Below, in pieces: positions 1 through 7,451 of a DNA stretch of 25,123 nt. Location: positions 1-25,123 of the forward strand of contig CAZFZL010000006.1 in assembly GCA_964523005.1 (NCBI GenBank). The letters are read 5' to 3'. The notes under the pieces are model-generated. The model was given only the letters and a program-made list of their open reading frames with translations. It did no database searches and was not told the origin of the DNA. Positions within the stretch are counted from its first letter, which is position 1. Each line of letters begins with the position of its first letter. Source of the stretch: UMGS1307 sp964523005. Its GTDB lineage: Bacteria > Bacillota > Clostridia > Oscillospirales > CAG-382. The position numbers and the translations under genes were made by a program.

Positions 1-1
1 C

Positions 2-352
2 ATCTACTGGATCTACAGAAGTGTGCTTTCGATAGTTCAGACAATGCTTCTGAACAAAGCTATGCCGATACCGCAGATAACGCAGGAGCAGATAGCGGTT
101 GCCGAGGCAGCGCTTAAGAAGAAGAAAAAGAAGAAAAAGGTGCTTCTTATCGAGGTCGATGAAGACGATGATTCCTATGACGAAATGGTAGTGTCGGAAG
201 AGCGTGCGGCGAAGATAAAAGCAAAGAACGAAAAGCTCGCTCAAGAAGAAGAAGAAGAAGATAAAGAAATCGCCGCGCTTGCGAAGAAGGCTCAGGAAGA
301 GCATCGCGCGAACAGCGACAGCAATGACGGTAACAATGAGGATAATAAATAA
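2..352 (+). CDS. yidC: Membrane protein insertase YidC/Oxa1, C-terminal part (5' end outside window)
   Basis: This is the last 116 codons of a reading frame that enters the window already open. The first visible residues (IYWIYRSVLSIVQTMLLNKA) look like the final transmembrane segment of YidC/Oxa1 proteins, which insert membrane proteins with or without SecYEG. After the membrane part comes a soluble tail of about 90 residues: eight consecutive lysines, an acidic DEDDD patch, then alternating Lys- and Glu-rich stretches likely to form a helix. Such charged tails contact the ribosome in the family, so that role is inferred here. The stop lies 2 nt before khpB, and the order yidC-khpB-mnmE-mnmG-rsmG is the conserved origin-proximal order of Firmicutes, which strongly supports the call. 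The upstream part of the protein cannot be seen. Confidence 0.9.
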   Translation: MYWIYRSVLSIVQTMLLNKAMPIPQITQEQIAVAEAALKKKKKKKKVLLIEVDEDDDSYDEMVVSEERAAKIKAKNEKLAQEEEEEDKEIAALAKKAQEEHRANSDSNDGNNEDNK

Positions 353-354
353 TC

Positions 355-990
355 ATGACTAAAGAAACGATCGTAACGGCGAAAACCGTTGAAGCGGCCG
401 TTGAAGCGGGCGCAGTCGAGCTTGGCACAGACGTTGACAATGTGACATACGAGGTTCTTGATGAGCCGAGCAAGGGCTTTCTCGGATTCGGAGCAAGCGA
501 CGCAAAGGTAAAAGTTATTTATGAGAAAACGAGAATGGCGCTTGCTGAGGATTTTCTTCGCACGGTGCTTGACGATATGGGGCTGGACGCTAAGGTCGAG
601 TCCGAGCAGACTCCGGAGCGCATAATGCTTTCCGTCAGCGGCGAAAACATGGGCGTTCTCATAGGAAGGCACGGCGACGTGCTTGAAGCACTTCAGTATC
701 TGACCGGATTTGCCGCAAACAAAGAGGGCGGCGAATACGTCAGAGTTCAGGTAGACGCGGAGAATTACCGCGCAAAGCGCGAGGAGGCGCTCAGAACGCT
801 TGCACGAAGAATGGCGGAGAAAGCAAAAAAATTCCGTAAGCCGTTCACTCTTGAGCCGATGTCATCCTACGAAAGGCGTATAATCCACTCCGAGGTACAG
901 GAAATACCCGGCGCGACCACATATTCAGTCGGACAGGGCGCCGACCGCAGAGTCGTTGTCACGCTTGAGAAGGCAAAGAAGGATATATAA
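355..990 (+). CDS. khpB: RNA-binding protein KhpB (Jag/EloR)
   Basis: This 211-residue protein has the three-part Jag layout. Residues 1-55 form the Jag N-terminal domain with the conserved GFLGFG motif at 41-46. A KH domain follows with its GxxG loop (IGRHG, about 103-107). An R3H-type domain lies near 150-205, containing SYERRIIHSE (171-180) and ending in VVVTLEK. In Firmicutes KhpB pairs with KhpA to bind RNA and influences cell elongation and division. It starts 2 nt after the yidC stop, so the two are almost certainly cotranscribed and translationally linked. A strong hairpin terminator follows directly. The length is normal for a clostridial Jag without a long linker. Confidence 0.95.
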   Translation: MTKETIVTAKTVEAAVEAGAVELGTDVDNVTYEVLDEPSKGFLGFGASDAKVKVIYEKTRMALAEDFLRTVLDDMGLDAKVESEQTPERIMLSVSGENMGVLIGRHGDVLEALQYLTGFAANKEGGEYVRVQVDAENYRAKREEALRTLARRMAEKAKKFRKPFTLEPMSSYERRIIHSEVQEIPGATTYSVGQGADRRVVVTLEKAKKDI

Positions 991-995
991 GCTGT

Positions 996-1025
996 CGGGC
1001 TGCCGTTTTTGCGGCAGCCCGTTTT
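996..1025 (+). terminator. Intrinsic terminator after khpB
   Basis: A 9-bp perfect stem (GGGCTGCCG, 997-1005, with 1012-1020), extended by one pair at 996/1021, has a 6-nt T-rich loop and is followed by TTTTC. It starts 5 nt past the khpB stop and ends about 27 nt before the mnmE start. No clear promoter is visible between it and mnmE, so some readthrough probably feeds the downstream genes. Confidence 0.8.
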
Positions 1026-1051
1026 CTCATAATAATTCAGAAGGTTTTTAT

Positions 1052-2413
1052 ATGGAAACGATAGCTGCGGTATCTACGCCTGCCGGAAAAGGCGGCATAG
1101 CCGTTATACGGATCTCCGGAGACGGCGCATTTGCGCTCGCCGACAGGATATTCTTCCCTGCTTCGGGGAAAAAGCCGGGTGAATACCCGCGCAGATATGC
1201 AATATACGGAAAAATAGCGCTCGGCGGCGAAGAGATCGACGACGGGCTTATAACGCTTTTTGCCGCAGGCCGTTCCTTCACGGGCGAGGACACGGCGGAG
1301 ATCTCGTGTCACGGCGGAATGTACGTTACCTCTCGCGTGCTTGAAGCGGTGCTCGCGTGCGGCGCACGCCCGGCACAGGCAGGCGAGTTCACGCGGCGCG
1401 CCTTCATGAACGGCGTTCTCACGCTTTCACAGGCAGAGGCAACGGGCGGAATCATCGATGCGAAAACACAGGTACATCTGTCTGTCGCTCATGCGCAGCT
1501 CGGCGGCGCGCTGACAAAGACCATCGATGCTATGAGCAGTGAGCTGCGGAACATCGCCGCTTCGGTGTACGCGTATATCGATTATCCCGATGAGGACATG
1601 ACCGATCTGAGTATAGAAGAAATGCGCACGCGGCTGACGAAATGCCGCGAAAAGGCGGACAGGATGCTCGGCGGACGAAAATATATGAAGGCGGTGTCGG
1701 AGGGCGTCAGATGTGCGATCATCGGAAAGCCCAATACCGGAAAATCGAGCCTGCTCAACGCGCTTGCAGGCTATGACAGAGCAATAGTGACCGACATAGA
1801 GGGTACGACACGCGACGTCGTTACGGAGCAGGTGACTGTCGGCAGCGTGCTGCTGCTGCTATCCGACACAGCAGGACTTCGCGAAAGCTTCGATCCCGTC
1901 GAGAAGGTCGGAATAGAGCACACGAAGCGCAATATCGCTTCTGCAGAGCTGCTGCTCGCCGTATTTGACGCGTCGGAAAAGCCGGATGCGCTCGACGAAG
2001 AGGTCATATCGCTTATTAGCGAAAAGCGTGCTTGCTGTATTGCGGTGCTCAACAAGAGCGATAAAAAAGCCCGCTATGCCGGCGAATATTCGTCACGCTT
2101 CGAGAACAGTGTAATCGTCAGCACGAAAACGCTCGAGGGGTTTGATAAGCTCGCGCACATGATAGGTGAGATCTGCGGCGAAAACGAGTTCGGCGGCGCG
2201 GATGAGATAATGCTGTCAGCGCGGCAGAACGCTGCGCTCATACGCGCGCGCGACGCGATAAACGACGCGCTCGTCACGCTTGACAGCTTCACACAGGACA
2301 TCGCGGTTTCCGATATAGAATCGGCGCTCGGCGCGCTCGGAGAGATCGATTCGCGCTCGGTTTCCGAGGATATCGTAAACGAGATCTTCTCAAAATTCTG
2401 CGTAGGCAAGTAA
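1052..2413 (+). CDS. mnmE: tRNA uridine-5-carboxymethylaminomethyl modification GTPase MnmE
   Basis: MnmE works with MnmG to add the carboxymethylaminomethyl group to U34 of certain tRNAs. The 453-residue protein begins METIAAVSTPAGKGGIAVIR, the typical formyl-THF-binding N-terminal domain. The inserted G domain has G1 GKPNTGKS at 225-232, then EGTTRDVV (G2), DTAG (G3) and NKSD (G4). It ends in the invariant FCVGK, which carries the catalytic cysteine. The reading frame is open further upstream, to 956, but that extension crosses the khpB end and the terminator. ATG 1052 gives the family start and has AGAAGG about 8 nt upstream. mnmG follows 27 nt after the stop. Confidence 0.97.
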   Translation: METIAAVSTPAGKGGIAVIRISGDGAFALADRIFFPASGKKPGEYPRRYAIYGKIALGGEEIDDGLITLFAAGRSFTGEDTAEISCHGGMYVTSRVLEAVLACGARPAQAGEFTRRAFMNGVLTLSQAEATGGIIDAKTQVHLSVAHAQLGGALTKTIDAMSSELRNIAASVYAYIDYPDEDMTDLSIEEMRTRLTKCREKADRMLGGRKYMKAVSEGVRCAIIGKPNTGKSSLLNALAGYDRAIVTDIEGTTRDVVTEQVTVGSVLLLLSDTAGLRESFDPVEKVGIEHTKRNIASAELLLAVFDASEKPDALDEEVISLISEKRACCIAVLNKSDKKARYAGEYSSRFENSVIVSTKTLEGFDKLAHMIGEICGENEFGGADEIMLSARQNAALIRARDAINDALVTLDSFTQDIAVSDIESALGALGEIDSRSVSEDIVNEIFSKFCVGK

Positions 2414-2440
2414 ATTTATTGCAGGGAGAGCATAGCAGGT

Positions 2441-4315
2441 ATGGTCGAATATACCGTAAATGATATGGATATAGCCGTGATCGGAGCAGGTCACGCGGGA
2501 ATAGAGGCGGCGCTGGCAGCGGCAAGGCTCGGATGCCGGACAGTGCTTTTCACGCTGAGCATGGATCTTATAGGCAATATGCCGTGCAATCCGTCGATCG
2601 GCGGAACGGGCAAGGGACAGCTCGTGTGTGAGTTGAATTCGCTCGGCGGCGAGATGGGCAGAGCGGCCGACTTTGCAATGCTGCAAAGCCGTATGCTCAA
2701 TTCGAGCAAGGGCCCTGCCGTTCACTCGCTCAGAATGCAGGAAAACCGGCGCGCATACAGCGCGTACATGAAGCGCACTCTTGAAAACACGCCGAACCTG
2801 TCGCTTGTGCAGGCGGAGGTAACAGAGCTGCGCACAGATGAAAACGGCGCTGTAGCAGGCGTTCTGACGCGCTTCGGAGCGTTTTACAGCGTCAGATGCG
2901 CTGTCATTGCGAGCGGAACCTCGCTCGGCGGGAAAATTATTGTCGGCGAAACCTCGTATCAGGCAGGACCGGACAACACGCTTGCCGCGTCGGAGCTGAC
3001 GCGCTCGCTCGAAAATGCCGGGGTGAAGATAATGCGCTTCAAGACGGGTACACCGCCGCGGATCCATTCCGACAGCATAGATTATACTGCCCTTGAGCTT
3101 CAGGAGGGCGACAGCGATGTGCCGATGTTTTCCGACGAATACGAACGCCGTAACACCGCCGTATGTCATATCGCCTATACGAATGAAAAAACGCATGAAA
3201 TAATACGCGCGAACCTTTCGCGCTCGCCGCTTTTTTCAGGTATGATAAAGGGCACCGGACCGCGCTATTGTCCGAGTATAGAGGACAAGGTCGTACGCTT
3301 CGCCGACAAAACACGCCACCAGCTTTTTGTCGAGCCGCTCGGCGACGACACGAAGGAAATGTATTTGCAGGGTCTGAGCTCCTCGCTTCCCGAGGAGGTA
3401 CAAAAGCAGATCGTCCATTCGATACGCGGCTTTGAGCACGCGGTCATAATGCGCCCGGCTTACGCGATAGAATACGACTGCTGCGAGCCGACGCAGCTCG
3501 ACGCCTCACTTTGCTTCAAGGATATACCCGGTCTTTACGGTGCCGGGCAGTTCAACGGCTCGTCAGGCTATGAGGAAGCGGCAGTGCAGGGGCTTATCGC
3601 CGGGATCAACGCTGCGCTGCGCGTAAAAGGCGACGCACCGTTCACACTTTCGCGCTCTGAATCGTACATCGGCACGCTCATCGACGATCTGACCGTCAAG
3701 GGCACGGCTGAGCCGTACCGTATCATGACCTCACGCAGCGAATACAGGCTGCTGCTCAGGCAGGACAACAGCGACGCAAGGCTGCTCGAAAAGGGATATG
3801 GACTCGGACTTGTCAGCGCGCAGCGGCATGAAAAATTTCTCGCTCAGGAGAAGGCGCTCGCCGCAGAGCTCAAACGCGTGAGAGAAACGACGCTGCCGCT
3901 GTCCGATGGGCTTCGCGCACTTTTCGCAGCTCATTCATACGCTGAGCCGGAGGGCGGGATCCGCGTCGCCGATGTACTCAGGCGGCCCGGAATAACCTAC
4001 CGCGAAACAGCGCCGCTCGACACGTCGAGACCGGACCTGTCGGAGGATCTCGCGTTTTGCGTCGAAACGGAAATAAAATACGAAGGCTATATAAAACGCC
4101 AGAAAGCCGAGGTCGAACGTTTTTGTAAGCTCGAAAACAAGCAGCTTCCGCCGGACATCGATTATACATCGATAAAGGGCATACGCATCGAAGCGATGCA
4201 GAAGCTTCAGATGCAGCGGCCGCTGAACGTCGGTCAGGCTTCGCGCATAAGCGGCGTAAGCCCTGCCGATATATCCGTGCTTCTTATCTATCTTGCCGGA
4301 GGTGCACGCAGCTGA
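2441..4315 (+). CDS. mnmG: tRNA U34 carboxymethylaminomethyl synthesis enzyme MnmG (GidA)
   Basis: MnmG is the FAD/NADH-dependent partner of MnmE in tRNA wobble-uridine modification. The 624-residue length is normal. The Rossmann dinucleotide motif GAGHAG is at residues 15-20. It is followed by the family signatures CNPSIGGTGKG and LNSLGGEMGRAAD, and by GYEEAAVQGLIAGINAAL in the second FAD-binding region. The C-terminal helical domain ends in ISGVSPADISVLLIYL, as expected for MnmE and tRNA contact. The ribosome site AGGGAGAG lies 10 nt before ATG 2441; a second in-frame ATG at 2465 is possible. The stop overlaps the rsmG start (TGATG), indicating translational coupling. Confidence 0.97.
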   Translation: MVEYTVNDMDIAVIGAGHAGIEAALAAARLGCRTVLFTLSMDLIGNMPCNPSIGGTGKGQLVCELNSLGGEMGRAADFAMLQSRMLNSSKGPAVHSLRMQENRRAYSAYMKRTLENTPNLSLVQAEVTELRTDENGAVAGVLTRFGAFYSVRCAVIASGTSLGGKIIVGETSYQAGPDNTLAASELTRSLENAGVKIMRFKTGTPPRIHSDSIDYTALELQEGDSDVPMFSDEYERRNTAVCHIAYTNEKTHEIIRANLSRSPLFSGMIKGTGPRYCPSIEDKVVRFADKTRHQLFVEPLGDDTKEMYLQGLSSSLPEEVQKQIVHSIRGFEHAVIMRPAYAIEYDCCEPTQLDASLCFKDIPGLYGAGQFNGSSGYEEAAVQGLIAGINAALRVKGDAPFTLSRSESYIGTLIDDLTVKGTAEPYRIMTSRSEYRLLLRQDNSDARLLEKGYGLGLVSAQRHEKFLAQEKALAAELKRVRETTLPLSDGLRALFAAHSYAEPEGGIRVADVLRRPGITYRETAPLDTSRPDLSEDLAFCVETEIKYEGYIKRQKAEVERFCKLENKQLPPDIDYTSIKGIRIEAMQKLQMQRPLNVGQASRISGVSPADISVLLIYLAGGARS

Positions 4316-5010
4316 TGAATGTATCCGAATATCTCGGCAAATACGCCGCGCTTGACGAAACGGCGGCAAAAAAGGTCGATCTGTTAGCCGATTTTCTCGT
4401 CGCCGAAAATGAAAAGTACAACCTGACCGCCATTACGGACGCGAAAGACGTCGCCATGCTCCATTTTTACGACAGCATAACGCCGCTTCGCTTCATCGCG
4501 CACAACGCGTCGCTTATAGATATAGGCACGGGCGCAGGCTTCCCCGCGCTGCCGATAGCGCTTTTCAGACCCGATGTGGATGTGACGATGCTCGACAGCA
4601 CGGCGAAGAAGCTTGCGTTTGCACAAAGTGCAGCGGCGCTTGCCGGGCTTGAAAACACCTCGCAGCTCTGCGGCAGAGCCGAGGAGCTGTCACACAGACC
4701 AGAGTGCCGTGAACGCTTCACCGTTGCTACCGCACGCGGCGTCGCCGTGCTTAACGTCCTGTGTGAACTGGCGCTGCCGTTCGTCAAAACGGGCGGATAT
4801 TTCATAGCCATGAAGGGACGAAGCGGCGGCGAAGAAGCTCAAAACGCCCACAGCGCGGCAAAAGCGCTCGGCGCGAAGCTCGTCGAATGCGAGTCCGTTA
4901 TCATCCCGGAAACCGATCATACCCATACGCTCGTCGTATTTGAAAAAACGCGCCCGACACCGGAATGCTATCCGAGAAAATACGCTGCGATAACGAAAAA
5001 GCCCCTTTAG
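4315..5010 (+). CDS. rsmG: 16S rRNA (guanine-527-N7)-methyltransferase RsmG (GidB)
   Basis: RsmG methylates N7 of G527 in 16S rRNA using S-adenosylmethionine. The 231-residue protein shows the family landmarks: NLTAI at 36-40, a Rossmann SAM-binding motif LIDIGTGAGFPALPIA starting near residue 67, the acidic strand end VTMLDS, the conserved TARGVA segment, and a C-terminal YPRKYAAITKKPL that matches family ends. It starts within the mnmG stop codon (1-nt overlap). Its own stop codon sits inside a terminator hairpin shared with the convergent acetyltransferase gene, whose stop is only 5 nt away. In many Firmicutes noc/parAB follow rsmG; here they do not. Confidence 0.96.
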   Translation: MNVSEYLGKYAALDETAAKKVDLLADFLVAENEKYNLTAITDAKDVAMLHFYDSITPLRFIAHNASLIDIGTGAGFPALPIALFRPDVDVTMLDSTAKKLAFAQSAAALAGLENTSQLCGRAEELSHRPECRERFTVATARGVAVLNVLCELALPFVKTGGYFIAMKGRSGGEEAQNAHSAAKALGAKLVECESVIIPETDHTHTLVVFEKTRPTPECYPRKYAAITKKPL

Positions 5011-5017
5011 GGCTTTT
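4997..5017. terminator. Bidirectional terminator between rsmG and the GNAT gene
   Basis: AAAAGCCC (4997-5004) pairs with GGGCTTTT (5010-5017) around the loop CTTTA. The A and T tracts at the two ends give a U-tract in both directions. The hairpin includes the last codons and stop of rsmG, and its edge overlaps the stop of the convergent acetyltransferase gene. Confidence 0.75.
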
Positions 5018-5519
5018 ACGCGATGTATTTGTCGAACGTGAGAAGATATTTATAATACCCGTTCTTTATTCCCGAACGCTCGAATTTCAGCTTTTCAAAA
5101 AGCCGGATCGAGCGTTCGTTTTTGTTGTGGATCGTTGCGGCGATCGCTTTTGCACGCCGGTCGAAAAAGGCGCTGTACAGGCATTTTTTCACGGCATCGG
5201 TACCAAAGCCTATCCCCCACGCGCTTTCTTCTCCGATGGTGACCACGATCTCATATTCGTCTTTGCCCGATTCGACGAGCTTGATGAACCCGGCAGGAGC
5301 TTCTTCGACATCGATCATATAAAAGATCCCCTGACTGTTGAGCTGCATAGCCCAAAGATAATCGGGAAGCTGCCGCGTCATTATTTCCAGCTCCCTCGCC
5401 GAAACGCTTGAGTCGGAGAGAAACGCGGTAACATTGGTATTATTGAGCCATTTTATTATATGGTGTGGGTCGTCCGTGTGTATGTCCCGGCGCAAAAAAA
5501 CAGAAGCGGCTTTATCCAT
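5016..5519 (-). CDS. GNAT-family N-acetyltransferase (RimJ/RimL-like)
   Basis: This 167-residue protein has the GNAT fold pattern of acetyl-CoA-dependent N-acetyltransferases. The pyrophosphate-binding loop of motif A is WGIGFGTDAV (101-110), after the strand EIVVTIGEES. Motif B is NKNERSIRLFEKLKFERSG (132-150), typical of the subgroup that acetylates protein N-termini, amino acids or drugs. The substrate cannot be told from sequence. The start has GAGGT 8 nt upstream. A sigma-A promoter lies about 80 nt further upstream, so the gene is probably a single transcription unit. It converges on rsmG and shares its terminator. Confidence 0.85.
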   Translation of the reverse strand: MDKAASVFLRRDIHTDDPHHIIKWLNNTNVTAFLSDSSVSARELEIMTRQLPDYLWAMQLNSQGIFYMIDVEEAPAGFIKLVESGKDEYEIVVTIGEESAWGIGFGTDAVKKCLYSAFFDRRAKAIAATIHNKNERSIRLFEKLKFERSGIKNGYYKYLLTFDKYIA

Positions 5520-5602
5520 ACGCTTTACCTCACAGTAAATAATACAGAAAAGCCCTTCCTTGCTGACAACGACGGTTCTTTTCTTGTTATTCTATTGCTA
5601 CC

Positions 5603-5630
5603 ATGATACCATATATTTTACTTTTGTCAA
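5603..5630 (-). promoter_or_regulatory. Sigma-A promoter for the GNAT gene
   Basis: On the minus strand, TTGACA (5630-5625) is followed after 16 nt by TATCAT (5608-5603). The predicted start near 5596 leaves a leader of about 77 nt before the ATG at 5519. Confidence 0.65.
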
Positions 5631-5652
5631 TAATAAAATGCAATAAATATGA

Positions 5653-5689
5653 CAGGCAGAGACAAGGAATGAGTCTCTGCCTGTTTTTT
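5653..5689. terminator. Hairpin terminator downstream of cotJC
   Basis: An 11-bp perfect stem, CAGGCAGAGAC (5653-5663) with GTCTCTGCCTG (5673-5683), has a 9-nt loop. On the plus strand it is followed by TTTTTT. On the minus strand, the direction of the cotJ operon, the following bases are only moderately U-rich (TCATATTTATT). It probably ends the cotJ message and also blocks plus-strand readthrough. Confidence 0.6.
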
Positions 5690-5702
5690 GCCGGACATTC
5701 CG

Positions 5703-6302
5703 TTACGGCTTGTCGTATTCCGGGTTGTATGCGTAATAGTTTTTGCTGTCGAGCGAATCCTGCGCTATGCGCATGGCGTCGCCGAAGCGCTGGAAATGCA
5801 CGATCTCGCGCGCGCGCAGAAAGCGGATCGGATCGCGCACGTCGGCATCGTCGCAGAAGCGGAGTATATTCTCATAGGTCGCTCTCGCTTTCTGTTCTGC
5901 CGCAAGGTCTTCTGTCAGGTCGGCGAACACGTCGCCCTTCGACTGGAACGCACACGCACCGAACGGCACGCCGGAAGCGGCGACGGGGTAGAGCCCTGTG
6001 GTATGATCGACGAAATATGCGTCAAAGCCCTGCTCGGCAAGCTGCTCCGGCGTCAGGTCGCGCGTGAGCTGGTAGACGATGGCGCAGACCATTTCGATAT
6101 GAGCAAGCTCCTCCGTGCCGATGTCGGTGAGTATTCCCACGACCTCCTTGTAGGGCATCGTGTAACGCTGGCTCAGATAGCGCATTGATGCACCTAGCTC
6201 ACCGTCCGGGCCGCCGAACTGGGTGAGGATGAGCTTTGCGAGCGCGGCGTTGGGATTTTTGATGTTTACGGGATATTGCAGTTTCTTTTCATAACCCCAC
6301 AT
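5703..6302 (-). CDS. cotJC: Spore coat protein CotJC (manganese-catalase family)
   Basis: The 199-residue protein begins MWGYEKKLQYPV and is recognisable end to end as CotJC, the ferritin-like manganese-catalase homologue incorporated in the spore coat. Likely metal ligands are visible: E35 in GELGASMRYL, the E65-H68 pair in TEELAHIE, E136 in LAAEQKARATYE, and the E166-H169 pair in REIVHFQRF. A dinuclear Mn site and peroxide-protective role are inferred from the family. A strong ribosome site (AAAGGAGG) precedes the ATG. It is the third gene of cotJABC, 58 nt after cotJB. Its presence indicates an endospore former. Confidence 0.95.
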   Translation of the reverse strand: MWGYEKKLQYPVNIKNPNAALAKLILTQFGGPDGELGASMRYLSQRYTMPYKEVVGILTDIGTEELAHIEMVCAIVYQLTRDLTPEQLAEQGFDAYFVDHTTGLYPVAASGVPFGACAFQSKGDVFADLTEDLAAEQKARATYENILRFCDDADVRDPIRFLRAREIVHFQRFGDAMRIAQDSLDSKNYYAYNPEYDKP

Positions 6303-6360
6303 ATGAGAGCCTCCTTTCGATGTGTTTGGCGCTGTCGGTTATTATGATGTTGCTTTTCAT

Positions 6361-6624
6361 TCAGACATCCTCCTTCGAACGCTGCCACGGCCACGGTGAA
6401 TCCACCCAATCCCACCGCGTCTGGTTTCCCACGCGGTCGGGAGTGAGCGGCCCGTACTTTTCGGCATACTCGGTCATTAGCCTGTCGCGTTCCGCTTTGA
6501 TCCTTTGATAGTATTCGAGCGCTTTTTTGTTGTCCGGATGTCCGTCAAGAAAAAGCACTGTTTCATAAAGCGCGAAGTCTGCCGCCTGCAGACGGCGCAT
6601 CAGAAGTTTTCTGTCGTTATTCAT
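6361..6624 (-). CDS. cotJB: Spore coat protein CotJB
   Basis: This small 87-residue protein matches CotJB. The N-terminal helix contains LMRRLQAADFALYETVLFLD, followed by the helical KKALEYYQRIKAERD segment. The C-terminal part is rich in Trp, Pro and Tyr, including YGPLT, RWDWVDSPWPW and a charged tail. It has no known enzymatic motif; in Bacillus it is a coat component encoded with CotJA and CotJC. Its start overlaps the last 8 nt of cotJA, so the two are translationally coupled, and its ribosome site lies within cotJA. Confidence 0.92.
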   Translation of the reverse strand: MNNDRKLLMRRLQAADFALYETVLFLDGHPDNKKALEYYQRIKAERDRLMTEYAEKYGPLTPDRVGNQTRWDWVDSPWPWQRSKEDV

Positions 6625-6820
6625 CTTCCATGTCCTCCCATTTTGCGCCGAGGAAGGGCTTGTCGAGCGCGCTGAACAAAGTGCCTCTGTACAGCGCTAT
6701 ATCGGTATCATATATTCCGTCCCAGCTTTGAGGGAGCGAGTAAACCATTGCGAGCGGCAGCGAGGAGTGCGGATCGCCGTCAGGCATATCCATCGCTGTT
6801 CGCAGTATCTTTTCATTCAT
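6617..6820 (-). CDS. cotJA: Spore coat associated protein CotJA
   Basis: This 67-residue protein has the CotJA pattern: SLPLAMVYSLPQSWDGIYDTDIAL, then a conserved RGTLFSALDKPFLG block, and an acidic C-terminus. In Bacillus, CotJA is needed to assemble CotJC into the coat and the operon is under mother-cell sigma-E; that control is inferred here. GGAAAG lies about 13 nt upstream of the ATG, a somewhat weak site. Upstream are two small GC-rich hairpins, and the Nudix gene diverges from it. It is the first gene of the cotJABC operon. Confidence 0.9.
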   Translation of the reverse strand: MNEKILRTAMDMPDGDPHSSLPLAMVYSLPQSWDGIYDTDIALYRGTLFSALDKPFLGAKWEDMEDE

Positions 6821-6850
6821 GCTGAAGCGTCACTTTCCTTTCGCAGATTT

Positions 6851-6895
6851 CCGCCTTGCGGCGGCTTTATACATAATATGCCGCCTCGGCGCGGC
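6851..6895. other. Tandem GC-rich hairpins upstream of cotJA
   Basis: Two small inverted repeats lie side by side: CCGCC/GGCGG (6851-6855 with 6860-6864, loop TTGC) and GCCGC/GCGGC (6880-6884 with 6891-6895). The arms can also pair alternatively: GGCGGC (6860-6865) with GCCGCC (6880-6885) across an AT-rich centre. The AT-rich centre carries CATATTAT on the minus strand, a 6-of-8 match to a sigma-E type -10, but no convincing -35 partner was found. The role is unknown. Confidence 0.4.
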
Positions 6896-6930
6896 ACGTT
6901 CCGACAGAAGACGGCAATTCATTTTTTTTA

Positions 6931-6960
6931 TTGACAAAAAGCGTACCCTTGTGCTATCAT
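6931..6960 (+). promoter_or_regulatory. Sigma-A promoter for the Nudix gene
   Basis: TTGACA (6931-6936) and TATCAT (6955-6960) are separated by 18 nt and lie in an AT-rich stretch. The predicted start near 6967 gives a leader of about 26 nt containing GAAAGGG, 8 nt before the ATG at 6993. Confidence 0.7.
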
Positions 6961-6992
6961 GACTGCATCAGTAAATAGAAAGGGTCATATAT

Positions 6993-7403
6993 ATGCTGAA
7001 GGTGAAAAGAATCGGAGACGAAGACGTGCAGTTCGGGTTTTCGGTGATGGCGTGCCGCTACGAAGAAAAATGGCTTTTCGTAAGGCAAAACGACCATATG
7101 ACATGGGAGACACCGGGCGGCCATATAGAAAAAGGCGAAACGCCTTATCAGGCGGCGCTGCGGGAGACTAAGGAAGAAACAGGCGCTGATGAATTCACCC
7201 TCACGAGGCTTTTCGCCTACGAGGTGGACATAGACGGAGCTCTCTCCTACGGTGTGTTCTGGCGCGCCGATATAAAGACGCTTGGAGAGATCGGCGACAA
7301 GGACGAGATAGCGGAGCGAAAGACGTTCGTGTCGCTGCCGGACGCGCTGACTTATCCTGAAATACAAGGCTGGCTCTGGCAGGAGCTAAACGAAAAAACT
7401 TGA
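6993..7403 (+). CDS. Nudix hydrolase
   Basis: This 136-residue single-domain protein contains the complete Nudix box at residues 43-65 (G43, E49, R57, E58, E61, E62, G64), the loop that binds Mg2+ and hydrolyses nucleoside diphosphates linked to another group. The box is preceded by TWETPGG and the hydrophobic strand KWLFVRQ, as in MutT-like members. The U positions of the box are Thr59 and Ala65 instead of large aliphatics, a common variation. The substrate cannot be predicted. It has its own sigma-A promoter, diverges from cotJA, and its stop codon overlaps the promoter of the next gene. Confidence 0.88.
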   Translation: MLKVKRIGDEDVQFGFSVMACRYEEKWLFVRQNDHMTWETPGGHIEKGETPYQAALRETKEETGADEFTLTRLFAYEVDIDGALSYGVFWRADIKTLGEIGDKDEIAERKTFVSLPDALTYPEIQGWLWQELNEKT

Positions 7404-7428
7404 TTTTGAAGGAAAAGGGTGATATACT
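7400..7428 (+). promoter_or_regulatory. Sigma-A promoter for the zinc-ribbon/TPM gene pair
   Basis: TTGATT (7400-7405) and TATACT (7423-7428) have the ideal 17-nt spacing, with an extended -10 TG (TGATATACT). The -35 element overlaps the Nudix stop codon, so the pair downstream can be expressed independently. Confidence 0.65.
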
Positions 7429-7451
7429 CTTTTCGGAAGGGCTGTGGACAG

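Noticed and set aside
2390..3196. A 268-codon minus-strand open frame opposite mnmG
   Set aside because: It overlaps the highly conserved mnmG coding sequence and has no family features.
1..5010. An origin of replication near the yidC-rsmG block
   Set aside because: Gene order implies oriC is nearby on the chromosome, but no DnaA-box cluster, dnaA or rpmH is visible in the window.
6837..6900. A sigma-E promoter for cotJABC
   Set aside because: Expected from Bacillus, but only a partial -10 (CATATTAT) was found, with no convincing -35 at 14-15 nt.
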